DNA from: Pyxidicoccus sp. MSG2 | Lineage (GTDB): Bacteria > Myxococcota > Myxococcia > Myxococcales > Myxococcaceae | Assembly (NCBI RefSeq): GCF_026626705.1 | Contig: NZ_JAPNKC010000001.1 | Span: forward strand, 8,574,001-8,638,000 | Direction of reading: 5' to 3' | DNA length: 64,000 nt | Part shown: positions 8,693 through 17,268 of the stretch, one piece after another | How the letters are laid out: each line of letters begins with the position of its first letter | Position numbering within the stretch: the stretch's first letter is position 1 | Translations under genes and position numbers: made by a program | Notes under the pieces: generated by a model | The model's input: only the letters and a program-made list of their open reading frames with translations | The model's database searches: none | What the model was told of the DNA's origin: nothing

Positions 8693-11600
8693 TTGTCCTC
8701 CCCGGGTCGCAACAGTGCGCGCAGAGCGCTGCTGGTGGTGCTCCTCCTGCTGTCGGGGAGCATCCTGCTGTTGCGGATGCAGGCGTCGTGGGACGTGGCC
8801 TGCACGCTGGCGCGACGGAACCTGCCGGACGTGCTGGGGCTGGACGTGGGCATCGGCCGGTGCGAGCTGGACCCGCTGAACTCGCGCGTCCTCGTGTACG
8901 GCTTCTCGCTCTTCCTTCCGGGCACGGACACGCCGCTCGTCGCGGCGGACATGGCGGAGGTGCAGCTGGGCTTCCTGCGTCCGCTCAGCGGCCGGCTCTC
9001 GCTGGCGCTGGTGCGGGCCACGCGGCCCCGCGTGACGCTCGACCTGTCACAGCCGTCGCCGCAGCCCGCGAAGAAGTCCGAGGGCTGCTTCCTGGACCCG
9101 CTGGAGCGGCTGCGGGTGGCGAAGCTGGACATCACCGGGGCGGAGCTGCGGCTGGCGCTGCCACAGGGGCGGCGCGTGGAGGTGGGCGAGCTGGACGTGC
9201 GCTGGGCGGAGCGTTGGGGCGTCATCGAGCTGGACGTGGAGGCGCGGCGCGGGCTGGTGCGGCTGGGGCCGGACGGGCAGGAGCTGGCGCTGGGACAGCT
9301 CGCCGTGGCGGGCGCGGTGGACCCGGACGAAGCGCTGCTGGAGTTGGAGCGCGCGGAGGTGTCGCTCGACGACATCACCACCACGGTGTCCGGCCGCGTG
9401 GAGTCCCTGTGCGACCCGAACCTGGCGCTGGATGCGCAGGTGTTCCTCCCGCTGCGCACGCTGTCCCAGGCGCACCTGGTGCCGAAGCCGGCCACCGGCC
9501 ACCTCTGGTCCCGCGTGTCGATTGCAGGCAAGCCGTCCGCGCCCGCGGTGTCGATGGAGCTGTCCGGCAGCGGGCTCGGGTATGACCGCTTCGGTCCCAC
9601 CAACCTCACCGCGCGCCTGTCGTACTCGGGCGACGAGGTGCGGGTGGAGGACCTGGTGGTGCCGGTGGGCGCGGGGAAGGTGCGCGCCACGGCCCGGCTC
9701 GGGTTGACGCCCAACTTCCCGCTGGAGGTGTCGCTGTCCACCGAGGACGCGTCGCTGGGGCGCATCCTGGACCGGGCGGGCGTGAAGGGCTCGTGGGTGG
9801 ACTTCCCGGCCACGCTGGACGCGCAGCTCGACGGAAACCTCCTGCCGCGCTTCTCGCTGGCCGGCCCGTTGGATTTGCGCACCGGCCCCTTCGTGCTGGC
9901 CACGCGCGCGTACGACGCGCCGGAGGACTCGGGGCTCACCATCCTCGAGTTCGACAAGGGCCGCGCCCAGGCGCAGGTGAAGATTCAAGCGGACCGCGTG
10001 TCGTTCAACCACGTCACCGCGGAGTCGGGCCGCTCGCGCGTGCACGGAGACGTGGGGCTGCTCATCGGCGACGGGCTGGGGCTGGACATCCACGGCCATG
10101 GCGACCTGGACCTCGCGGACTTCGGCCACATCGCCGGCCTGCAGTGGGCGGGGCGGGGGAGCGCGACGTATTCGGTGACGGGCCCTGCCTCGCAGGTGAA
10201 GGTGGAGGCGGGCCTGTCCATGCGCGACTTCGTCTTCTGGAACCTCTCGCTGGGCGTGCTGCAGGGGAAGTTGGGGTACTCGGACGGGGTGCTGGCCTTC
10301 CCCGCCTTCACCGGCCAGAAGGGGCGCACGCAGTACTACGGCAAGGCGGGTGTGTCCTTCGGGCGGCTGCTCGGCCTGCGCCTCGAGGTGAATGTCCCGC
10401 AGGGGCGCACCGAGGACCTGGTGGACGTGGTGGCGGGGCTGAGCCCCTCGCTGGAGGTGATGCGGGGGACGCTGGGCGGCACGGCCACCGGGCGCGTGGA
10501 GGTGGACAGCCCGGTGGAGAAGCTGGAGGGGCTGGTGGCCTTCGACGTGAAGGACACCACCTACTTCGGCCGCCGCATGGGCGACGGCGCCATGCGCCTG
10601 CGCTTCGTGGACGGCAAGGCGATGGTGCTCGAGCGCACCGTGCTGAAGGGCCCGCTGGGGCGCACGTGGGCGGACGGCACCTTCGCCTTCGCGGGCGGGC
10701 TGGACTACCGCTTCGGCGGCGACGGCCTGTCGCTGGCGGAGACGGTGGGGCCGGAGCTGGCGGAGCGCATGGGCATCCAGGGCACCATGGTGATGGACGG
10801 GAAGGTGTCCGGCACCGCCGACGTGCCGGTGGTGGACGCCACGCTGCGCGCGCCGCGCGTCACCTTCGCCGACCGCAACCTGGGCGCCATGGACCTCACC
10901 GGGCGCCTGGTGGGCAAGGACTTCGTGGTGACGGGCCACCCCTTCCAGGACGCCACGGGGCGGCTGGGCTTCAAGGTGAAGGACAACTGGCCCTATGAAG
11001 CGCAGGGCTCGCTGTCGCTGCCGGAAATCCGCCCGCTGCTGCCCGCCGAGCCGCTGTGGGCCGGCGTGTCCGGCTCGCTCTCCGGCACGCTGAGCGCGAA
11101 GGGGCAGTTGCTGGAGCCCGCCGGCTCGGAGGTGAGTGCCACGGTGGACAAGCTCGTGCTCTCGCGTGACGACGTGCACGGAGAGAACACGGGCCCCATC
11201 GTCCTGGCCTACGCGGCGAGCCGGCTGGACGTACAGCCCTTCCGCTTCCTGGGGCCGTACGTGGACCTGTCGCTGGGAGGGTGGATGGGGCCTCGCGGCA
11301 TGGACGTCACCCTGCGGGGCGGCTGGGACGTGCGCATGCTGGAGTCGCTCCTGCCCTCCATGGTGGAGCGCGCCACCGGCCGCGTCACCGTGGACGCGGA
11401 AATCACCGGCACGCCGGCGTCACCGTCCGTGGTGGGCACCGCGGAGCTGCTGGACCTGCGGCTGGCGCCGAGGGACTGGCCCGTCAACGTGCGCGGCATG
11501 TCCGGGCGCCTGGAGCTGACCGGCCAGCGCGTGCTGCTGGAGCACCTGCAGGGGCAGCTCAACGACGGCCGTGTGTCCGCGCGCGGCGACGTGCGGCTGG

Positions 11601-12622
11601 AGCGCTTCCTGCCGACGCGGCTGGGTCTCACGGTGCAGCTCGACGAGGTGCCCTACCGTCTCACGGAGGATTTGCCCGCCACCTTCTCCGGGCTGCTCCA
11701 GGTGAGCGGGCCGCCCCATGGCTTCACCGTCACGGGCGGGCTGGACATCGTCAAGATGCGCTACCAGAAGGCCCTGGACGTGGAGTCGATGCTCAAGTCC
11801 CTCCAGAAGCGCACCTACACGCCCTCGGCGCCGGTGACGTCCTCCACGGGGGAGCCACCGAAGCCGCTCGTCATCTGGGACGTCAACGTGCACTTCGGCG
11901 ACGTCCGGGTGGACAACAACCTGGCGAAGGCGCGCCTGCTGGGCGACGTGCGGCTGACGGGCACCGACTTGCGGCCGGGCCTGCTGGGCCGGGTGGAGCT
12001 CGCGGAGGGCAGCCAGGCCTTCTTCCGCAACAACCCCTTCACCATCAACCAGGGGCAGGTCGAGTTCCAGGACGCCACGGGCATCGACCCCGTCTTCGAG
12101 GTCCAGGCCCAGACGCAGGTGCGCGAGTACACGGTGAAGCTGCACGCCTTCGGCAAGCCGGCGGACCCGCAGATTCTGCTCTCCTCGGAGCCGGCGCTGG
12201 TGGAGGGGGACATCGTCTCGTTGCTCACCCTGGGCTTCACCTCGTCGGACCGGGACACGGCGGCCACGGCGAGCGCCGGCCTGGCGGCCGAGGCCCTCTT
12301 CAACGTGTCGGGCCTGGACCGGCAGCTCCAGCGCTTCCTCCCCAGCAACCCGGTGTTGCGGGATTTGTCGCTACAAATCGCCACCACCTACAACGACGCC
12401 ACCCGGCAGGCGGAGCCGACCGCACAACTGGAGTCGAAGTTCCTGAGCGAGCAGCTTAAAATCGGCATGACACAACCGGTGAGCGGGCGCGGCACGCGGG
12501 CGCGCGCCGAGTACCGCTTCGACGACCGACTCTCCGCTCAGGCCCAGTGGGACAACGAGAACAGCGAAGCCTCGTTTGGCAACCTCGGGCTCGAGCTGAA
12601 GCTGAGCTGGGAGGTCGAGTAG
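8693..12622 (+). CDS. tamB: TamB-family intermembrane transport/assembly protein
   Basis: A 1309-aa protein similar in length to E. coli TamB (about 1260). It starts at TTG 8693, five bases after the preceding stop, and opens with an uncleaved signal anchor (ALLVVLLLLSGSILLL). The body is an extended run of beta-strand repeats of the AsmA/TamB type. The C-terminal DUF490 part is recognisable in GSQAFFRNNPFTINQGQVEF and DIVSLLTLGFTSSDRD. These proteins form a periplasmic groove that carries phospholipids and aids outer membrane protein assembly with an Omp85 partner, here encoded 11 bases downstream. The order tamB then Omp85 is the reverse of E. coli tamAB. Confidence 0.92.
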   Translation: MSSPGRNSARRALLVVLLLLSGSILLLRMQASWDVACTLARRNLPDVLGLDVGIGRCELDPLNSRVLVYGFSLFLPGTDTPLVAADMAEVQLGFLRPLSGRLSLALVRATRPRVTLDLSQPSPQPAKKSEGCFLDPLERLRVAKLDITGAELRLALPQGRRVEVGELDVRWAERWGVIELDVEARRGLVRLGPDGQELALGQLAVAGAVDPDEALLELERAEVSLDDITTTVSGRVESLCDPNLALDAQVFLPLRTLSQAHLVPKPATGHLWSRVSIAGKPSAPAVSMELSGSGLGYDRFGPTNLTARLSYSGDEVRVEDLVVPVGAGKVRATARLGLTPNFPLEVSLSTEDASLGRILDRAGVKGSWVDFPATLDAQLDGNLLPRFSLAGPLDLRTGPFVLATRAYDAPEDSGLTILEFDKGRAQAQVKIQADRVSFNHVTAESGRSRVHGDVGLLIGDGLGLDIHGHGDLDLADFGHIAGLQWAGRGSATYSVTGPASQVKVEAGLSMRDFVFWNLSLGVLQGKLGYSDGVLAFPAFTGQKGRTQYYGKAGVSFGRLLGLRLEVNVPQGRTEDLVDVVAGLSPSLEVMRGTLGGTATGRVEVDSPVEKLEGLVAFDVKDTTYFGRRMGDGAMRLRFVDGKAMVLERTVLKGPLGRTWADGTFAFAGGLDYRFGGDGLSLAETVGPELAERMGIQGTMVMDGKVSGTADVPVVDATLRAPRVTFADRNLGAMDLTGRLVGKDFVVTGHPFQDATGRLGFKVKDNWPYEAQGSLSLPEIRPLLPAEPLWAGVSGSLSGTLSAKGQLLEPAGSEVSATVDKLVLSRDDVHGENTGPIVLAYAASRLDVQPFRFLGPYVDLSLGGWMGPRGMDVTLRGGWDVRMLESLLPSMVERATGRVTVDAEITGTPASPSVVGTAELLDLRLAPRDWPVNVRGMSGRLELTGQRVLLEHLQGQLNDGRVSARGDVRLERFLPTRLGLTVQLDEVPYRLTEDLPATFSGLLQVSGPPHGFTVTGGLDIVKMRYQKALDVESMLKSLQKRTYTPSAPVTSSTGEPPKPLVIWDVNVHFGDVRVDNNLAKARLLGDVRLTGTDLRPGLLGRVELAEGSQAFFRNNPFTINQGQVEFQDATGIDPVFEVQAQTQVREYTVKLHAFGKPADPQILLSSEPALVEGDIVSLLTLGFTSSDRDTAATASAGLAAEALFNVSGLDRQLQRFLPSNPVLRDLSLQIATTYNDATRQAEPTAQLESKFLSEQLKIGMTQPVSGRGTRARAEYRFDDRLSAQAQWDNENSEASFGNLGLELKLSWEVE

Positions 12623-12633
12623 CCCGCGCCTTC

Positions 12634-15600
12634 ATGGCGTGGGTGCTGCTGCTGTGCGCCCTCGTGTCGGGCGCGGCGGCGGCGCAGCCCGAGGGCGAGT
12701 CCCAGCCGGTCGTCGTGGCCGTGGAGCTGCACCTGCCGGGCGGCGCGGACGCGCAGGGGCTCACGGGGCTCGTGGCGGTGCGCAAGGGCCAGACGCTGGC
12801 GCCGGGCGCGGTGCGGCGCTCACTGGAGCGACTGTGGGCCACGGGCCGCTTCACGGACGTGGTGGCGCGCACCGTGGAGGTGCCGGGAGGCGTGAGGCTG
12901 GTGTTCCAGCTCACGCCCGTGGCGCGGCTGGCGCGGCTGCGCTTCCTGGGCAACGCCGTCTTGTCCGAGGGCGAGCTCATCGAGGCGAGCGGCCTCCTGG
13001 AGGGCGGACCGCTGGACGCGGAGGAGCTGGAGGGCGCGGTGTCCTCCGTCCTCCAGGCGTACCAGCGCAAGGGCTATGACTCGGCGAAGGTGACGGTGCG
13101 GCAGGAGCCGGTGACGGACGGGCTCGCGGTGTCGCTCACCGTGGACGAGGGCGTGCCCACGCGGGTGCGGATGGTGACGTTCTCCGGCAGCCCGGGCTTC
13201 GCGCTGCCCCGGCTGCTGGAGGTGCTGGAGATGCGGCCCGGCGAGGTGTTCGACCGGGTGCGCCTGGACGCGGGCCTGGAGCGGCTGCGCACGCTGCTGC
13301 GCGAGGCGGGCCACTGGCGCGCGCAGGTGGGGACGCCCTCGGTGCTGGTGGAGGGCAGCGCGGCCACGGTGGCGGTGCCGCTGTCGGCGGGGCCCCGGTA
13401 CACGGTGCGCTTCCATGGCAACCGCCGCTTCCCGGCGACGCTGCTGGAGCGCGTGCTGGCGCACGACGTGGCGGAGTCGCTGGACGAGGTGGTGGCGGGC
13501 CGGCTGGCGCGGCGGGTGGAGGCCTTCTACCGGCACCGCGGCTTCCACGACGTGCACGTGCGGCCGCGCGAGGTGGTGCGGCCGGACGGAGAGCTGGCGG
13601 CGCTGGCCTTCGACGTGGAGGAGGGACACCCGCTGCGCGTGACGGAGGTGCGCTTCCACGGCAACCAGGGGCTGGAGTCGGAGCAGTTGCGCGCGCTGCT
13701 GACGGAGCGCGTGCGCGCGGGCGAGCCCCGCCCGGAGCTGGACCTGCGCCTGCTGGATGACCCGCTGAACGCAGAGGGGCGCCTCGGCCCGGAGCAGGGG
13801 ACGTTGGAGCCGCTGCCGGACCCGTCCTCGGTGTACGTGGAGGACGCGTGGCTGGACGCCGTGGACGCGATGAACGAGCTGTACCGGGAGCGGGGCTATC
13901 TCTCGTCGGCGGTGTCGTTCCGCGGGCTGACGGTGGACGTGACAAGCCACACGGCGGTGGCGGACTTCGACGTGGAGGAGGGCCCGCAGGCGCGCGTCAC
14001 GGACGTGCGTTTCGTGGGCGTACCGAAGGACGTGCCCCTCGTTCCGGTGGGCCTGTCGCTGCGCAAGGGCCAGGCCCTGAGCTTCGACAAGGTCGAGGAG
14101 GCTCGGCAGACGCTGGAGCGCGGGCTGGCCCAGTGGGGCTACCTCTTCGGACGGACCACCACCGAGACGAGCGTGGGCGAGGACGGGCAGGCGGCGACGG
14201 TGGTGTTCCGCACGGACCCGGGGCCGCAGGTCCGGGTGGGGAAGATTCTCGTGCAGGGACTGACGCGCACGGACCCGGACCTGGTGCTGGCGAACCTGGA
14301 CCTGGAGGAGGGCAAGCCCGTCGCGCTGGAGCGACTGACGGAGGGGCAGCGGCGGCTGGCGCGGCTGGGCGTGTTCCGGCAGGTGGACGTGTCGCTGGCG
14401 GACCCCACGCGGCGCGAGGAGACGAAGGACGTCCTGGTGACGGTGCAGGAGCGGCCCCGGCTGGATGGCCAGGTGTCCGGCGGCTACTTCCTCGTGGACG
14501 GTCCGCGAATCACGCTCGACACGGCCTACCGCAACCTGGACGGCATGGGCCTGAGCCTGCTGGCGCGCGGAAAGGTGAACTACGCGGGCTGGAGCGCGGA
14601 GGCGCTTTCGGCGGACCGGCGCATCGCCTGCTCGCAGCAGGGTGTGGATGGCGGCACTGCGCCGGGCTGCGACGCGGAATTGCAGGGGCTGAATGGACTG
14701 GGTGGGCGCGGCAACCTGGCGCTGGCGCAGCCGCGCCTGTTCTTCATGTTGCCGCTGGAGGTGGGTGCACGGCTGGACTTGATTGGCGAGCGCGTGCACC
14801 GGCCGTCGTATGTGTCCACGCGATTCGCGGCGGCGGCGGCGCTGGACTGGGCCGCGGCGCCGTGGCTGAACGTGTCGCTGTCGTACGAAGTGGAGAACAA
14901 CCGGCTGCGCTCGCGCGCGGGCGTGCTGGAGTTGCTCAACCGCGCGGACCAGGAGCGGCTGCGCTACCCCTTCGGGGACTTCGCGCTGCACTCGCTGCGG
15001 CCCTCGGCGACGTTGGACTTCCGGGACGACCCGGCGAATCCGCGCAAGGGCGTGGTGTTCATCTCGAGCGCGGAATTCACCCGGGGGTTGAGCGTGAAGC
15101 CCACGGACGTGGCGGGCAACCGCGTGGAGGGGTACCCGATTGACGGCGTGAAGCTGTCGAGCAATCTGAGCGGCTACATCCCCCTGGGACGGCGGGCGAG
15201 CATGGCGTTGTCGGCGCGCGCGGGCACCATCATCCCGCTGGAGAAGGACGCGCAGGCCATCGGCTCGAAGCTGTTCTACCTGGGCGGCTCGTCGAGCCTG
15301 CGCGGCTTCCGCGAGGATGGAGTGCTGCCGGAGGACGTGCGCGGTGCCCTGCAGCAGCGGATGCGGGACTGCCGGGCGCTGATTACGCCGGCGGGGTGCT
15401 CGGCGGAGTTGAAGGCGGTGCTGGCGGGGCAGGTGCCGGCGAGCCAGGGCGGTGAGTTGTTCACGCTGGGCAAGGCGGAGTTGCGGCTACCGGCGCTGAC
15501 GTCGTTGGACCTGGGCCTGTTCTTCGAGGCGGGCAACCTGTGGTTGGACCGGACGGCATTCGAGCCGGGGCGGTTGCGGTACGCGGCGGGCGCGGGCTTG

Positions 15601-15714
15601 CGGTACGTGACGCCAGTGGGTCCGCTGGCGTTCGACGTGGGCTTCAACCTGGACCCGGATGAGACAGTGAACGAGGCGACCACGCAGTTCCACTTCAGCA
15701 TCGGCACGTTCTGA
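12634..15714 (+). CDS. Omp85-family outer membrane assembly protein (TamA/BamA-like), about 7 POTRA domains
   Basis: A 1026-aa protein. The frame is open further upstream into tamB, but ATG 12634 begins a clean signal peptide (MAWVLLLCALVSGAAAAQ). I count about seven POTRA-like repeats, each with a strand such as VRFHGNRRF, VRFHGNQGL or ILVQGLTR and a closing VDEG or VEEG turn. A C-terminal 16-strand barrel follows, with the conserved loop motif SSLRGFREDG and a terminal aromatic residue (FHFSIGTF). BamA has five POTRAs and TamA three, so the number here is high. Being next to tamB it is probably TamB's partner, but a BamA role is possible. Confidence 0.88.
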   Translation: MAWVLLLCALVSGAAAAQPEGESQPVVVAVELHLPGGADAQGLTGLVAVRKGQTLAPGAVRRSLERLWATGRFTDVVARTVEVPGGVRLVFQLTPVARLARLRFLGNAVLSEGELIEASGLLEGGPLDAEELEGAVSSVLQAYQRKGYDSAKVTVRQEPVTDGLAVSLTVDEGVPTRVRMVTFSGSPGFALPRLLEVLEMRPGEVFDRVRLDAGLERLRTLLREAGHWRAQVGTPSVLVEGSAATVAVPLSAGPRYTVRFHGNRRFPATLLERVLAHDVAESLDEVVAGRLARRVEAFYRHRGFHDVHVRPREVVRPDGELAALAFDVEEGHPLRVTEVRFHGNQGLESEQLRALLTERVRAGEPRPELDLRLLDDPLNAEGRLGPEQGTLEPLPDPSSVYVEDAWLDAVDAMNELYRERGYLSSAVSFRGLTVDVTSHTAVADFDVEEGPQARVTDVRFVGVPKDVPLVPVGLSLRKGQALSFDKVEEARQTLERGLAQWGYLFGRTTTETSVGEDGQAATVVFRTDPGPQVRVGKILVQGLTRTDPDLVLANLDLEEGKPVALERLTEGQRRLARLGVFRQVDVSLADPTRREETKDVLVTVQERPRLDGQVSGGYFLVDGPRITLDTAYRNLDGMGLSLLARGKVNYAGWSAEALSADRRIACSQQGVDGGTAPGCDAELQGLNGLGGRGNLALAQPRLFFMLPLEVGARLDLIGERVHRPSYVSTRFAAAAALDWAAAPWLNVSLSYEVENNRLRSRAGVLELLNRADQERLRYPFGDFALHSLRPSATLDFRDDPANPRKGVVFISSAEFTRGLSVKPTDVAGNRVEGYPIDGVKLSSNLSGYIPLGRRASMALSARAGTIIPLEKDAQAIGSKLFYLGGSSSLRGFREDGVLPEDVRGALQQRMRDCRALITPAGCSAELKAVLAGQVPASQGGELFTLGKAELRLPALTSLDLGLFFEAGNLWLDRTAFEPGRLRYAAGAGLRYVTPVGPLAFDVGFNLDPDETVNEATTQFHFSIGTF

Positions 15715-15727
15715 AGGAGGCGCACGG

Positions 15728-16249
15728 GTGCGCATGCGCGGGCCGGTATACATGGCGGCGTGGGTGGTGCTGGGGCTCTTCTCGGGCTGCCGGCACACGC
15801 AGGGCGAGGGCGTGAAGGCGGAGCGTCCGAAGTGGATGCCGCCCGAGGGAGAGTGCCCGCGCGGGGCGCTGTTGCAGATGGAGCGGCTGGGGTTGAAGCC
15901 GGGGGACAAGGTCCCCGTCATCGTGGACGCCATCCAGGACCACCCGGGGCCGGCCCGGTACAACTACAGCTTCGTGATTGCGCTGCCGCGGGAGGATGGA
16001 GAGAAGAAGCTGCCGGGGGCGCGAATTGGCGGGCGCCTGTACGTGACGAAGCACCGGGTGTTCGGCCGGTATGACCGCATCTTCCTGCCGGAGAGCGGGG
16101 TGATGTCCGTGCCCTTCTGCGGAGTCCTGCTCGACGCACGATGGGACAGGGACGGCGAGGGGCTGATTGCCTACCCGAGCCCGATGAAGGGCTTCTCCGT
16201 GGTGCAGGACAACACGGGCATCATCCAGGTGGTGGACAGGTATCCGTGA
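15728..16249 (+). CDS. Predicted lipoprotein, unknown function
   Basis: A 173-aa protein starting at GTG 15728 with a ribosome site GAAGGAGG 8 bases upstream. A signal peptide ends in LFSGC (lipobox) with Arg at +2, so an outer membrane location is expected. The mature part has a conserved-looking beta pattern and one additional pair of Cys. No family was recognised. It starts 13 bases after the Omp85 gene on the same strand and may be an accessory lipoprotein of that assembly machine, but nothing in the protein proves this. Confidence 0.7.
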   Translation: MRMRGPVYMAAWVVLGLFSGCRHTQGEGVKAERPKWMPPEGECPRGALLQMERLGLKPGDKVPVIVDAIQDHPGPARYNYSFVIALPREDGEKKLPGARIGGRLYVTKHRVFGRYDRIFLPESGVMSVPFCGVLLDARWDRDGEGLIAYPSPMKGFSVVQDNTGIIQVVDRYP

Positions 16250-16255
16250 CGTGGT

Positions 16256-16735
16256 TCAGCCCGGCTTCATGCCGGTGCGGGTCATGGCGAGCTCGATGGA
16301 TTCCTGCAGAGCTCTCCTGTAGCGCCCTTTTCTCAGCCGTTGAACCCGTGAAGCAGCGTCCGCGATGAACGGCCGGACCACGGGAGAGTCCTCCCTGCCC
16401 AATTGAATCCATCTGCCGAGCATGGCGGCGATGTGCACCCTCTTTTCGATGCTGGAGAATCCAAGCCGGGTCATGTGTCTGAGTTCAGTGCGTAGAGTCG
16501 CCTCCGGCTCGGGGAGCATGCAGGCCCTGGACAAGATGGCCTCTTCAACCCGCCTTGCCATTTCTCGCTTCACGAAGGTCGATTGCGCCCGGGCTTGCAT
16601 TCTCCGTAGGAAACGGAGCATTTCGGCTCTGAACGGCTCGTGCCCCTGATTACGCAGGGAGATCTCCAGACGAATACTCGCGTCAGCGAACTCCAGTTCG
16701 AGTCTTCGCTGAGGGCTCATTCGACTGCGGGGCAT
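16256..16735 (-). CDS. Small basic protein, possible immunity partner of the upstream lipoprotein
   Basis: A 159-aa arginine-rich, helical-looking cytoplasmic protein with no signal peptide and no recognised family. Two starts are plausible: ATG 16735, with GGCGGA upstream, overlaps the lipoprotein gene by 19 bases; ATG 16720 overlaps its stop in an ATGA arrangement. Either way the two genes are translationally coupled. The pair is lower in GC than its neighbours (31 of 60 bases are G or C at 16441-16500), a sign of separate history. Small downstream partners of myxobacterial exchanged lipoprotein toxins (SitA/SitI) have this arrangement, so immunity is my best guess, but only from context. 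Confidence 0.6.
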   Translation of the reverse strand: MPRSRMSPQRRLELEFADASIRLEISLRNQGHEPFRAEMLRFLRRMQARAQSTFVKREMARRVEEAILSRACMLPEPEATLRTELRHMTRLGFSSIEKRVHIAAMLGRWIQLGREDSPVVRPFIADAASRVQRLRKGRYRRALQESIELAMTRTGMKPG

Positions 16736-17169
16736 TTTCGTCCGCCTATCGTCCTGGTCGGCCAGTATCCACGGTCCCTGCAGAGCGCGAGGCACTGTTG
16801 GCAGACGGTTCCTCCCCAGTCACCTGAGTTCCGGCGGTTCGCCACCTTCGCCTGCTCCATGCACTTCGTGTACAGGTCATTGCAGCGGTCATAGGGCTTG
16901 CCGTCGCCCTCACTCTCTGGACTTTCCGCTGCCTGGGGCGGAATGACTGGGCCCGGATTCGGTGGCTTGGGTGCATTCGGCTTGGGCGTCTTGGGTGCCG
17001 TCCCGAGTTGCTCACAGGCCGCTTCCGAACCGTTCTTGCAAGAGCAGTCCAGCGAACTCGCGCAACCCGGCCCCGGTCCGGGGCCTACGCTCTGTCGGAG
17101 TGGCCGTGAGCCACTGGCACAGCCTGCGAGCCACACGCACCAGAGTGCCACCCACAGACATGCGCGCAT
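16717..17169 (-). CDS. Cys-rich lipoprotein, candidate outer-membrane-exchanged toxin (SitA-like arrangement)
   Basis: A 150-aa protein with signal peptide and lipobox LAGC (Cys17, Ala at +2). After this come a Cys-rich segment (Cys36, 42, 44, 52), a flexible Pro/Lys linker (about 57-82), and a compact C-terminal domain (about 90-150) with Cys96, 103, 123, 126, 130 and 146 and the motifs YDRCNDLYTKCM and CQQCLALCRDRGYWP. A lipid anchor, disordered linker and small variable C-terminal domain, followed by a coupled small gene, resemble the SitA toxins that myxobacteria pass by outer membrane exchange. I do not recognise the C-terminal domain. GAGGAG sits only one base before the ATG, unusually close. 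Confidence 0.7.
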   Translation of the reverse strand: MRACLWVALWCVWLAGCASGSRPLRQSVGPGPGPGCASSLDCSCKNGSEAACEQLGTAPKTPKPNAPKPPNPGPVIPPQAAESPESEGDGKPYDRCNDLYTKCMEQAKVANRRNSGDWGGTVCQQCLALCRDRGYWPTRTIGGRKCPAVE

Positions 17170-17268
17170 GCTCCTCAGCGTAGCATCGGCACTCAAGCAA
17201 GAGGCTGGGGCCGTGGCAGTTGGTCGCTCCGGGGGAATGTCGTCCCGCCCTGCGCTACAGTCCCCACC

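Noticed and set aside
9047-11179. Antisense open frame opposite tamB
   Set aside because: His/Arg-rich translation without motifs, opposite a gene with clear TamB features.
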